Below are positions 45,377 to 54,153 of a stretch of 64,000 nucleotides of DNA, piece by piece. How positions within the stretch are numbered: the stretch's first letter is position 1; every line of letters starts with the position of its first letter. The translations under genes and the position numbers were made by a program. The stretch is taken from contig NZ_SNWE01000017.1 of the NCBI RefSeq assembly GCF_004362395.1, forward strand, positions 26,142 through 90,141. The letters run 5' to 3'. The DNA comes from Salegentibacter sp. 24. GTDB lineage: Bacteria > Bacteroidota > Bacteroidia > Flavobacteriales > Flavobacteriaceae. A model generated the notes under the pieces. That model saw only the letters and a list, made by a program, of their open reading frames with translations. It made no database searches and was not told the DNA's origin.

Positions 45377-45964
45377 ATGAAAACAGTAAAAGTAAGTTTG
45401 GGAGTGATGGCTATGGCATTTGCCGTAATAAGCACTTCTTGCAAGAACAACGAGAAAAACAGCAATACAACTATTGAAGACGCGGCGACCGAGCGCGCTG
45501 TCCCGATGGAAGAAAACAGGATGGAAAGCAGCAATGCTGCCCAAACCGATGCCAGCCTGACCACATACTTGGAGCTTAAAAATGCCTTGGTAAATGACGA
45601 TCAGGAGGCCGCGGCCAAAGCCGGGGAAAAAATGGTGGGACAGTTAAAGACCTTTAAAACGGAAAACTACGAACAGAACGACCAACAAGAACTGCAAGAT
45701 ATCATAGAAGACGCCACTGAGCATGCCGAACACATTGCGGAAAGCCCCATAGGCCACCAGCGGGAACATTTCGACATTTTGAGCAAGGACATGATAGACC
45801 TGATTGACATTGTCGGAACCAGCCAAAAGTTGTACCAAGCTTATTGCCCGATGTACAATAATAACAAAGGTGCACAGTGGTTGAGTGTAACCAAAGAAAT
45901 CAAAAATCCCTATTATGGAAGTAAAATGATGGATTGCGGAGAGGTGCAAAGAGAAATTAACTAA
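45377..45964 (+). CDS. DUF3347 lipoprotein (copy 3)
   Basis: The protein is 195 residues. The signal peptide ends AVISTSCKNNEKNSN (lipobox Cys). After a polar linker comes a DUF3347 domain, with TYLELKNALVNDDQEAAA, HQREHFDILSKDMIDLI and YCPMYNNNKGAQWLSVTKE, NPYYGSKMMDCGEVQREIN. It is predicted to sit in the periplasm anchored by lipid. Its stop directly abuts the ATG of the heme-binding gene, so they are coupled. Confidence 0.88.
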   Translation: MKTVKVSLGVMAMAFAVISTSCKNNEKNSNTTIEDAATERAVPMEENRMESSNAAQTDASLTTYLELKNALVNDDQEAAAKAGEKMVGQLKTFKTENYEQNDQQELQDIIEDATEHAEHIAESPIGHQREHFDILSKDMIDLIDIVGTSQKLYQAYCPMYNNNKGAQWLSVTKEIKNPYYGSKMMDCGEVQREIN

Positions 45965-46417
45965 ATGAAGACAATCAAAATCATTGCACTGGTTTTTTTA
46001 GTTGTGTTGGTGGGCATCCAGTTTGTGCCCACCAATCGCAACCAAAGTGAAGTGGTGCCAAAATCAGATTTTATGCTGGTGAACAATGTCCCGAAAGACG
46101 TACAGGATAAATTAAAGGTTTCCTGTTATGATTGCCATAGCAACAATACAGCATACCCTTGGTACAATAAAATACAACCAGCTGCCTGGTTTTTAGAGGA
46201 TCATATAAAAGAAGGAAAAGATGAATTGAATTTTAATGAATGGGGTGAATATTCCGACCGAAGAAAAAACAGCAAACTCCGGTCAATCATCAGTCAGATT
46301 GAAGATGATGAAATGCCACTGGACTCCTACACTTTTATTCATGGGGATGCGAAACTTTCCAAAGAAGAAAAAACAGAAATGATACAATATATGACCCAGC
46401 TTAAAAATAGTTTATAG
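45965..46417 (+). CDS. Haem-binding domain protein (cytochrome-like)
   Basis: The protein is 150 residues. An N-terminal hydrophobic helix (IIALVFLVVLVGIQF) is followed by the haem motif SCYDCHSNNTAYPWY (CxxCH at about residues 57-61) and a W-F-L-E-D-H segment, matching small Bacteroidetes haem-binding domain proteins. It would face the periplasm and hold one c-type haem. It may pass electrons to copper-site proteins; no partner is proven. It is coupled to the DUF3347 lipoprotein gene. Confidence 0.82.
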   Translation: MKTIKIIALVFLVVLVGIQFVPTNRNQSEVVPKSDFMLVNNVPKDVQDKLKVSCYDCHSNNTAYPWYNKIQPAAWFLEDHIKEGKDELNFNEWGEYSDRRKNSKLRSIISQIEDDEMPLDSYTFIHGDAKLSKEEKTEMIQYMTQLKNSL

Positions 46418-46511
46418 GGGATTTTTAAAATAAACAATATCATATCCCAAAAAAGGAAAGGAATTTTTTCATTGATTGGTTAGTTAATCTTTTTCTTTTG
46501 AGAGTATGATG

Positions 46512-46588
46512 TTAAAGTCCTGTGAGGGAAGAGTGTTTTTTGTTTAATTAGTTTATAAAGCCTCTTTCCTTGACAGGCACAAAGATTA
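46512..46588 (+). promoter_or_regulatory. Structured intergenic element B
   Basis: TAAAGTCCTGTGAGGGAAGA is followed by a T-rich loop of about 30 bases and then CCTCTTTCCTTGACAGG, which pairs imperfectly over about 15 bases, then CACAAAGATTA. Both flanks match element A (44368-44427). It lies between the haem protein gene and an HMA-AraC regulator gene, about 110 bases before the latter. Confidence 0.5.
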
Positions 46589-46699
46589 AAAAATAAAATA
46601 TTGTTAGACTACTGGGAAAAACATGGGCGTGGTAGCTTAAATAAATGCTTAGGGTATGATAAAAAATAAATTTTTAAAAAACATTACCAAAAAATTATC

Positions 46700-47266
46700 A
46701 TGGTAGAAGTCTTTGTTAAAAATATGGTCTGTAACCGGTGTATTAAAGTAATTAAAAACGAGTTACTTGAAGCCGGGGTGGAAGTAACAAAAGTAGAACT
46801 AGGCCGGGTAGTTTATAAAAGCAAAAATATAGCTCGTGATTCTAAAAAGTTAGAAAAGGTCCTCGATGAAAATGGTTTTGAAATATTGGAGGGATCCGAT
46901 AAAATTTTAGTCGAGAAGGTAAAACAAAGTCTTATACGGCTTTTGGAAAACCTTCCCCTGCAAAAAACGGGGACTTTATCCAGCTACTTATCCAAAGAAA
47001 CCGAAACTGATTATTCGCGCTTGAGTCGAATTTTTTCCTATACCGAAAATATAACGGTGGAAAAGTATTTTATAAAACTGAAAATTGAAAAGGTAAAAGA
47101 ACTTATCCAGTTCAAGACCTATAATTTTACCGAGATAAGTGAGCTATTGGATTATACTAATGTAAATTATCTTTCCCGGCAATTTAAAGCAGAAACAGGG
47201 ATGAATTTATCTGAATATAAGGAACTTAATAAAAATTTTAGAAATTCTTTAGACCAAATTTTATAG
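46700..47266 (+). CDS. HMA-like/AraC fusion regulator (copy 2)
   Basis: The protein is 188 residues. The N-terminal domain has EVFVKNMVCNRCIKVIKNEL (Cys residues near 10 and 13) and FEILEGSDKILVEKVKQ; the C-terminal AraC domain has KYFIKLKIEKVKELIQFK and YTNVNYLSRQFKAETGMNL. It is the closest relative of copy 1 (34921-35502), sharing the helix FIKLKIEKVKELIQ exactly. A DUF3347 lipoprotein gene follows 74 bases downstream, a likely regulatory target by position. Confidence 0.87.
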   Translation: MVEVFVKNMVCNRCIKVIKNELLEAGVEVTKVELGRVVYKSKNIARDSKKLEKVLDENGFEILEGSDKILVEKVKQSLIRLLENLPLQKTGTLSSYLSKETETDYSRLSRIFSYTENITVEKYFIKLKIEKVKELIQFKTYNFTEISELLDYTNVNYLSRQFKAETGMNLSEYKELNKNFRNSLDQIL

Positions 47267-47340
47267 ATGTTTAACCAAATTATGACAATATATCTTTTTT
47301 CTAACCAGTAATTTAGGAACAAATTAAAACCAGTCAAGAT

Positions 47341-47889
47341 ATGAAAAATAGATTTTTAAGTTTTAGTGTGTTTTTATTTAGTGTAATTGTATTTACTTCC
47401 TGCCTTGATAACAAAGCAAAACAATCGGTAGGAATAGACACCCCTGAAGAGGTTAAAAAAGCCGAAGGGAAAACAGCAGATATCGCCGATCAGGATTTTA
47501 TAGATGGAATGACGGGAAAAATATGGCATAACTACCTGGAAATAAAAATAGCATTGACCAATGCTGATGCAGGCCAGGTACAGGATGCGTCTCAAAGTAT
47601 GGTAGCCTCTTTTTCAGAAGAAAGAACAGAACTGAAAGCTATTGCACAACAATTATCTGAAACCAGCGAGCTGGAAAAACAAAGGGAATTATTCGCAGCA
47701 TTTACAGAAAAAGCTGGGCCTATGTTTGAAGATGCATTATCTGGTGGTACGATCTATAAAAAGTTCTGTCCTATGGCTTTTGACAATAAAGGAGCCTATT
47801 GGTATGCTGATATCGAAGAAATAAACAATCCATATTTCGGTGATAAAATGCCCAATTGTGGTTCCGTAAAAAAGACAATTAAAAAGTAA
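47341..47889 (+). CDS. DUF3347 lipoprotein (copy 4)
   Basis: The protein is 182 residues. The signal peptide ends IVFTSCLDNKAKQ (lipobox Cys). The DUF3347 domain includes NYLEIKIALTNADAGQVQ, LEKQRELFAAFTEKAGPM and FCPMAFDNKGAYWYADIEE, NPYFGDKMPNCGSVKKTIK. It is most like the broken copy at 58766. It lies between the HMA-AraC gene and a DUF305 gene on the same strand. Confidence 0.87.
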   Translation: MKNRFLSFSVFLFSVIVFTSCLDNKAKQSVGIDTPEEVKKAEGKTADIADQDFIDGMTGKIWHNYLEIKIALTNADAGQVQDASQSMVASFSEERTELKAIAQQLSETSELEKQRELFAAFTEKAGPMFEDALSGGTIYKKFCPMAFDNKGAYWYADIEEINNPYFGDKMPNCGSVKKTIKK

Positions 47890-47917
47890 AAACCAACCTA
47901 ACCAAAACCAAAAAATA

Positions 47918-48409
47918 ATGAATTCAGAAGCAAAAAACCACCATAAAACTGGTGGTAGCAATTACGGTAGATTTTTTCTAATGCTCGGGTTATCTTTTAT
48001 AGCCATGTACATTACCATGTACCTGAATACCTACGAATTTGATCATGTTTATTTCAGCTTGACCCGTTTTTATATGACCTGTTTGGGGATAGCGGCAATG
48101 GCGGTAATTATGTTGTCGTTGATGTTGAAAATGTATAAAAATAAGAAGAAGAATATAGCAATTTACGTGGGTAGCCTGGTGCTGTTTGTCTCTGCTTTAG
48201 GTTTAGTACGAGCACAACGACCTATTATTGGCGACGTTTTATATATGAAGGCAATGATTCCCCACCATTCGATTGCGATTTTAACTAGTAAGCGGGCAGA
48301 TATTAAAGATCCTGAAACCAAGAAACTGGCAGAAGAGATTATTGAGGCCCAGAAACGGGAGATTGCCCAGATGAAGAAGATCATTTATCGTTTGGAGAAC
48401 GAGGAATAA
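47918..48409 (+). CDS. DUF305 family membrane protein
   Basis: The protein is 163 residues with about three hydrophobic segments (for example FFLMLGLSFIAMYITMYL and IAIYVGSLVLFVSALGL). The C-terminal half has MIPHHSIAILTSKRADI and AEEIIEAQKREIAQMKKII, the DUF305 signature MxPHHxxAI. DUF305 proteins frequently accompany copper-resistance genes and may bind copper by Met and His; function is unproven. A strong terminator follows 10 bases after the stop. Confidence 0.85.
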   Translation: MNSEAKNHHKTGGSNYGRFFLMLGLSFIAMYITMYLNTYEFDHVYFSLTRFYMTCLGIAAMAVIMLSLMLKMYKNKKKNIAIYVGSLVLFVSALGLVRAQRPIIGDVLYMKAMIPHHSIAILTSKRADIKDPETKKLAEEIIEAQKREIAQMKKIIYRLENEE

Positions 48410-48419
48410 TATTAAGCGA

Positions 48420-48456
48420 GACCCCACAGGTTTTGAAAACCTGTGGGGTCTTCTTT
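48420..48456 (+). terminator. Strong intrinsic terminator after the DUF305 gene
   Basis: GACCCCACAGGTTTT and AAAACCTGTGGGGTC form an almost perfect 15-bp dyad around one G, followed by TTCTTT. It marks the end of the transcript carrying the regulator, DUF3347 and DUF305 genes. Confidence 0.85.
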
Positions 48457-48556
48457 AAATAATCAATGTAGAATATTTTCAACAGGATCGATCTTTTTAG
48501 CCTTGTTAAAGCCTTACTAATGAAACCTAAAATATTTAGACATTAAAATATCAAGA

Positions 48557-50971
48557 ATGAAAAATAATTTTTTTTTAATATTAACTTTGTGTTCAATGAT
48601 GATTTCCTATGGCCAACGGCACATGGAAAAATCTGTTGAAGGAAATATAAATAATTTACCGGTACACGAATATAACCTGACCATAGACCAGGAAAAGGTT
48701 ACTAAAGCCGAAGGCAAAGAGGTCATGGGGATGACCATTAACGGGGGAATCCCCGGCCCGACCCTGGAATTTACCGAAGGCGAATATGCGGTGATCTATG
48801 TTGAAAATAAAATGGATGTGGAAACTTCCATTCACTGGCATGGGATGATTTTGCCAAATTTCTTTGATGGTGTCCCTTATTTAACCACGCCACCCATTAA
48901 ACCGGGCGAAACCTTTAAATATGAATTTGAGATCAAACAACATGGTACATACTGGTACCATTCCCATACCATGTTACAGGAACAAAGTGGGGTATATGGC
49001 TCTCTGCTAATCAATCCAAGAGAAAAAACATTGGAGTATGACAAAGACCTGGTGCTGGTACTTTCAGACTGGACCAATGAAAAACCCAAAAATGTGCTTA
49101 GGTTCCTAAAAAGGGGCACAGAATGGTATAATATTAAAAAAGGTACTGCCACCCCACTTAATCAGGTAATAAAGCGTGGAGCTTTGGGCGCACAAATTGA
49201 TTTTTGGAGACAACGGATGGAAGGTGCCGATATTGCTGATATTTACTATCCTGCATTTTTAATAAATGGTGAGGAGAAAATAGAATATCCCGAATTCAAG
49301 CCTGGGGAAAAAGTTAGAATGAGAATTATTAATGGAGCTGCCTCTACTTCTTTCTGGATGACCTTTGGAGGTAATATGCCTACGCTGGTTTCTGCTGATG
49401 GTGTAGATGTAGTGCCGGTGGAGAAAAATAAAACCTTTATTGCAGTAGCAGAAACCTATGATTTTATTGTCACCATACCCGATGATGGCAAAATGGAATT
49501 TAAAATTACTGCACAGGATGGTTCTGGGACAGCTTCAGCTTTTCTAGGCACCGGTAGGATACTTCCCGCCCCTAATGTGCCCAGGCCCGATAAAATTGGG
49601 ATGATGCAAAAAATGGCAAAAATGGATATGAAAATGGGGGCACCAGCCCTTAAATTCAATCCAAAAAATGTTGATCCCTATGAAATGATGGATAAGTGGG
49701 GAATGCAAATGGATGAGATGGACATGGAAGCGATGAACCATGGCGATATGAATATGAAAAAAGAGGGAGATATGCAGGCCATGGACCACTCTAAAATGGA
49801 TCATTCCAAAATGGACATGAAGAAGGACTCCACAATGGCCAATAAGGACCATAGTGTGAAGATGAAAAAGGACTCTATGAAAATGGCCGGTGGCGGGAAA
49901 AAAACCATGCAGATGGATAAGATGAAAGGAATGGAGCAAGGAAAAATGCCGGGTATGGATATGTTTTCAGAATATAACTATGATTACCTGGAATCTAAAA
50001 ATCCTACAACACATCCCGAAGATGCGCCTGTAAAGGAAATCCTGCTGAATTTAACCGGAAATATGGCCCGCTATGTTTGGAGCTTAAACGGGGTGCCCCT
50101 GGCCGAAACCGATAAAATAAAAATTGAAGGTGATGGGGTTACCAGGATCACCTTTAACAACCTTACCATGATGCACCACCCTATGCATCTACATGGGCAT
50201 TTTTTCAGGGTAATTAATAAAAACGGAGAACATTCCCCTTTGAAACATACCGTCAATGTCCCGCCCATGCAAAAAGTGACTATCGAGTTTTATGGGAACG
50301 AATATGGTGACTGGTTCCTGCATTGCCACATCTTGTATCATCTGGATTCAGGTATGGCAAGAGTGGTAAGTTATGATACCAAAAGGGACGATAGAATGAA
50401 GCCTTACCCTCTAAGTAATTTAGTCCGGGAAACCAATAAATTCTATACCTGGGGAATGTTAGATGCTGCTTCACATATGACAGGACTTAATGTAGTGAGT
50501 TCAAATATAAGAAATCAATTTACTGCTTTGGCTGAATACGGCTGGAACCAGAACCTTGAAGCCGAATTTACCTATGAATATTATCTTTATGACTGGGTTC
50601 GACTTTTTGGTGGGGTGAATGTCGAGAATGAAATGGAAAACAGCATGGAAGAACTCAGTACCACCGCCATTGGAGGTATTAGGTATTTTACTCCCTATAT
50701 GTTTGCTTTAGACCTTCGTGTAGATAATAAATTGAGGCCCCAAATTAGCCTTGCCCGGGAAGTTATGATCTTCCCTCGACTTGTTTTATTCGGGGAATAT
50801 GAATTCCAGGCAGATTTTGGCTGGGTCAATGATCTTGAACCAGGAAAAGATTTTGAAGATGAGCAAGTATGGAGCGCCGGGCTGGAATATTTTCTTGGTA
50901 AGAACTTTTCATTAATGGGAAGTTATGACAATAGATTTGGCGCCGGAGGTGGATTATCATTACGATTCTAA
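48557..50971 (+). CDS. Multicopper oxidase (PcoA/CopA-like) fused to a C-terminal outer-membrane barrel-like domain
   Basis: The protein is 804 residues. A signal peptide (MKNNFFLILTLCSMMISYGQ) precedes the cupredoxin domains. Copper ligands are in SIHWHGMILP (about 92-101), TYWYHSHTML (about 131-140), HPMHLHGHFF (about 541-550) and WFLHCHILYHLDSGM (about 586-600). Residues about 349-470 are a Met/His/Lys-rich stretch with HSKM repeats. From about 630 to the end the sequence switches to alternating strands with aromatic residues (AEFTYEYYLYDWVRLFGGV) ending GAGGGLSLRF, like PcoB/CopB barrels. It would oxidise Cu(I) at the outer membrane. Confidence 0.88.
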   Translation: MKNNFFLILTLCSMMISYGQRHMEKSVEGNINNLPVHEYNLTIDQEKVTKAEGKEVMGMTINGGIPGPTLEFTEGEYAVIYVENKMDVETSIHWHGMILPNFFDGVPYLTTPPIKPGETFKYEFEIKQHGTYWYHSHTMLQEQSGVYGSLLINPREKTLEYDKDLVLVLSDWTNEKPKNVLRFLKRGTEWYNIKKGTATPLNQVIKRGALGAQIDFWRQRMEGADIADIYYPAFLINGEEKIEYPEFKPGEKVRMRIINGAASTSFWMTFGGNMPTLVSADGVDVVPVEKNKTFIAVAETYDFIVTIPDDGKMEFKITAQDGSGTASAFLGTGRILPAPNVPRPDKIGMMQKMAKMDMKMGAPALKFNPKNVDPYEMMDKWGMQMDEMDMEAMNHGDMNMKKEGDMQAMDHSKMDHSKMDMKKDSTMANKDHSVKMKKDSMKMAGGGKKTMQMDKMKGMEQGKMPGMDMFSEYNYDYLESKNPTTHPEDAPVKEILLNLTGNMARYVWSLNGVPLAETDKIKIEGDGVTRITFNNLTMMHHPMHLHGHFFRVINKNGEHSPLKHTVNVPPMQKVTIEFYGNEYGDWFLHCHILYHLDSGMARVVSYDTKRDDRMKPYPLSNLVRETNKFYTWGMLDAASHMTGLNVVSSNIRNQFTALAEYGWNQNLEAEFTYEYYLYDWVRLFGGVNVENEMENSMEELSTTAIGGIRYFTPYMFALDLRVDNKLRPQISLAREVMIFPRLVLFGEYEFQADFGWVNDLEPGKDFEDEQVWSAGLEYFLGKNFSLMGSYDNRFGAGGGLSLRF

Positions 50972-50976
50972 ACAAT

Positions 50977-52293
50977 ATGGGAAATTATAAAGAAAACAGT
51001 CTAAGCCTGGTGGGTGCAATATCCATGGGAACCAATGTTATGATTGGTGCAGGGATCTTTGCGCTTCTTGGTCAAGTGGCAGAACTTTCTGGTGAGTATT
51101 TTCCAATAGCTTTTATTGTGGGTGGAATTATATCAGGATTTAGTGCTTATTCTTATACCAAAATGTCCAATGCGTATCCATCTGCAGGAGGTATCGCCAT
51201 GTATTTGGAGAAAGCTTATGGAAAAGGTATTGTAACTGCTTTTGCAGCTTTGCTGATGACGTTCTCTATGATTATTAATGAAAGTCTGGTGGCCAGAACC
51301 TTTGGTAGTTATACGTTGCAATTGTTCGATGCGCCAAAAGACAGTTATCTCATTCCTGTTTTAGGGGTGGGCCTACTCATTTTAGCCTTTGTAATTAATA
51401 TTGCGGGCAATAAGGTAATAGGGAAATCCTCCCTTGCCATGGCGGTCCTCAAAACCGGTGGATTATTGATCTTTGCCGGAGGGGCTATCTATGCCTCGGG
51501 TTTTGTAGTGTCAGATTTGGTGCCTTCAGGAGGTACCGGCGGGGAAAGGGGGGTAATGGAGTACCTTGGAGCACTGGCTTTATCTATCCTTGCCTATAAG
51601 GGTTTTACTACTATAACCAATAGTGGTGGTGAAATTGTGAAACCACACAAAAACGTGAGCAGGACCATAGTTATATCTTTATTGATCTGCGGGGTGACCT
51701 ATTTACTGGTTTCCTGGGGGGTTATTTCCAATCTAAATATTCCTGAAATCATTGAGGCCAAAGATTATAGTCTAGCTGAAGCTTCCAGGCCATTATTTGG
51801 TCAATTTGGTTTATGGTTTACCGTGGCTATTGCTATTATCGCCACTATTTCTGGAGTAATTGCCAGTGTTTTTGCAGTTTCAAGAATGACTGCTATGTTA
51901 ACCGACATGAAGTTGATACCTCACAGTCACTTTGGTATGAAAGGGAGTATACAAAAGCATATGCTGGTGTATATTATAGTAATTGCCATTGTGCTTACTA
52001 TCTTTTTCGACCTTTCCAGGATAGCCTCTCTTGGCGCAATATATTATTTGGTGATGGATATTATTATTCATTGGGGAGTGCTTACCAAAATGAGAAAGGA
52101 CATAGAAGCCAAAGCTGGGATCGTAATAAGCGCAATAATTCTGGATGTGGTAGTTTTGGGTTCCTTCGTTTATATTAAAATAGAACGTGATCCCACCCTA
52201 ATTTGGATAGCATTTGGTTCTATGTTGCTCATATTTTTAGGTGAAAAATGGTTTCTAAATCGAAAACCTCCAGAAAAAGGGGCGGTAGATTAG
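50977..52293 (+). CDS. APC-family amino acid permease (copy 2)
   Basis: The protein is 438 residues with about 12 membrane segments. LVGAISMGTNVMIGAGIFAL at the start and LSILAYKGFTTITNSGGEIV mid-protein match copy 1 at 29540-30886 closely. It starts 5 bases after the multicopper oxidase stop, so it is in the same operon. Transport of an amino acid (perhaps Cys, Met or His useful in metal stress) is speculation. Confidence 0.88.
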   Translation: MGNYKENSLSLVGAISMGTNVMIGAGIFALLGQVAELSGEYFPIAFIVGGIISGFSAYSYTKMSNAYPSAGGIAMYLEKAYGKGIVTAFAALLMTFSMIINESLVARTFGSYTLQLFDAPKDSYLIPVLGVGLLILAFVINIAGNKVIGKSSLAMAVLKTGGLLIFAGGAIYASGFVVSDLVPSGGTGGERGVMEYLGALALSILAYKGFTTITNSGGEIVKPHKNVSRTIVISLLICGVTYLLVSWGVISNLNIPEIIEAKDYSLAEASRPLFGQFGLWFTVAIAIIATISGVIASVFAVSRMTAMLTDMKLIPHSHFGMKGSIQKHMLVYIIVIAIVLTIFFDLSRIASLGAIYYLVMDIIIHWGVLTKMRKDIEAKAGIVISAIILDVVVLGSFVYIKIERDPTLIWIAFGSMLLIFLGEKWFLNRKPPEKGAVD

Positions 52294-52400
52294 CTGTTAA
52301 GCAGCCTGCGACTTTTAAGTTGTCGAAGTATCTAAAATTTAAGCGGGGCTGTAACTTTCCTTGTGCTGAAATTGTTACGGATGCCATTCAAAATAATATA

Positions 52401-54080
52401 ATGATGAAAAAAAACGTAAACAGAAGGAATTTTATACAAACTGCAAGCCTGGCAGCAGCAGGTTTCTATGTAATGCCTTTTTTTGCCTCCTGTAAATCGG
52501 ATACCTCCACCCGGCATCCTGAGACCGTAAATAAAATGGACAAGGATTTTATTGCCGATTTAGATCTACAACTTACCGCATTACCTTCCCAGACCAGCAT
52601 CTATCCAAACAGTAGTACCAAAACATATTCCTATAAAGCATCTATCATAAAAGGTAGCGAAGATAATTTACAAAATATAGAGGGTAGCTATTTAGGACCT
52701 GTTATTCGGGTAAAGAAAGGGGATAAGGTTAGGGTGAGGTATGAAAACCAGATTCCGGCCGAATCTATTGTGCACTGGCATGGCCTGCACGTGTCTCACG
52801 AGAATGATGGCCACCCAGAGCATGTAATAAGTGAAGGCGAAACCTACTATTATGAATTTGAAGTAATGAACAGGGCTGGAACGTATTGGTTTCACCCACA
52901 TCCGCATAAACATACCGGGGAACAGGTATATAAGGGACTGGCAGGATTGTTTATCGTATCTGATAAAGAAGAAGGAAAATTAAATCTACCCCAGGGTGAA
53001 TATGATATTCCCGTGGTGATCCAGGACAGGACTTTTAATGATAATAAACAGCTCCAATACCTGGGCGATGGAGAGATGGATCGAATGCAGGGTTTTTTAG
53101 GTGAGCAAATATTGATCAATGGTAAAATTGATAATACCCTGAACCTGGGCGCAAACGGGAAATATCGTTTAAGGCTCTTAAACGGTTCCAATTCCAGGGC
53201 TTATAAGTTGGCGTGGGACAATGGTGAACCTATCACAGTATTTGGTGTGGACGGGGGGCTATTGGAAGCGCCAAAAAAATTGCCCTATCTAATTTTAGGG
53301 CCAGCGCAGCGGGTAGATGTATGGTTGGATTTATCTCAACAGTCAGAAAATAGTCGTATTAAACTGGTCCATTTACCTATCCCACTGGACATGATGGGTG
53401 GTGGCATGATGAATGGCGGGATGATGGGAAATAGCAGTAGCAATCACTTGCCTTATGACACTCAGTTTGATATTCTGGAAATAAATGTGGGGGCTTTCGC
53501 AGAAAACAATGCTCAATTACCTGGTGAGCTCAGTTCTTTCAATACATTGGCGGCCACAGATGCCATCAATAAAGACAATCCCAGGACTTTCACCTTCGCT
53601 ATGGGCGGAATGATGGAATGGACCATTAACGGTCGCACCTATAATGGCACCGAAGTAGCCGAAGAAGAGACCGTGAAATTAGATACTACCGAAATTTGGC
53701 GTATCAATAATGGAAACCAGTTTTCTTCAGATCCTGATGATGACAGCGGAATGATGGGCGGCGGAATGCATGGCAACGGCGGAATGATGGGCGGTCAGGG
53801 AGGCATGGGAAATATGATGCAAATGCCACATCCTGTTCATATCCACCAATTACAATTCAACATCTTAAACCGAAACGCTGATAAGGTAGATGATAAGCTT
53901 TGGGAAGCAACCAAAGACGGTTTTATCAACGAAGGCTGGCAGGACAGCGTTTATCTTTTACCAGGAATGCAAATGGATTTGATCATGCGATTTGAAGACT
54001 ATAAAGGATTGTTTCTATACCATTGCCATAATCTGGAGCATGAGGATATGGGCATGATGAGAAACTTTAAAATAGTGTAG
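52401..54080 (+). CDS. Multicopper oxidase, Tat-exported (CueO/laccase-like)
   Basis: The preferred start at 52401 gives 559 residues; the open frame begins earlier at 52248 inside the permease gene, but that stretch is not protein-like. NRRNFIQTASLAAAGFYVM is a twin-arginine signal, ending in FFASC, a possible lipobox. Copper motifs are VHWHGLHVSHENDGHPEH, TYWFHPHPHKHTGEQ, HPVHIHQLQFNI and FLYHCHNLEHEDMGMM. Met/Gly-rich loops (MMGGGMMNGGMMG) near the third domain resemble the CueO Met-rich region. It should oxidise Cu(I) to Cu(II) in the periplasm. Confidence 0.92.
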   Translation: MMKKNVNRRNFIQTASLAAAGFYVMPFFASCKSDTSTRHPETVNKMDKDFIADLDLQLTALPSQTSIYPNSSTKTYSYKASIIKGSEDNLQNIEGSYLGPVIRVKKGDKVRVRYENQIPAESIVHWHGLHVSHENDGHPEHVISEGETYYYEFEVMNRAGTYWFHPHPHKHTGEQVYKGLAGLFIVSDKEEGKLNLPQGEYDIPVVIQDRTFNDNKQLQYLGDGEMDRMQGFLGEQILINGKIDNTLNLGANGKYRLRLLNGSNSRAYKLAWDNGEPITVFGVDGGLLEAPKKLPYLILGPAQRVDVWLDLSQQSENSRIKLVHLPIPLDMMGGGMMNGGMMGNSSSNHLPYDTQFDILEINVGAFAENNAQLPGELSSFNTLAATDAINKDNPRTFTFAMGGMMEWTINGRTYNGTEVAEEETVKLDTTEIWRINNGNQFSSDPDDDSGMMGGGMHGNGGMMGGQGGMGNMMQMPHPVHIHQLQFNILNRNADKVDDKLWEATKDGFINEGWQDSVYLLPGMQMDLIMRFEDYKGLFLYHCHNLEHEDMGMMRNFKIV

Positions 54081-54153
54081 AAAGGACAGGATAAGGGAAT
54101 TATAAAAAATAAACTGAACGATGAAAATTTTATTAACTCTAAAACAAAGTAAA

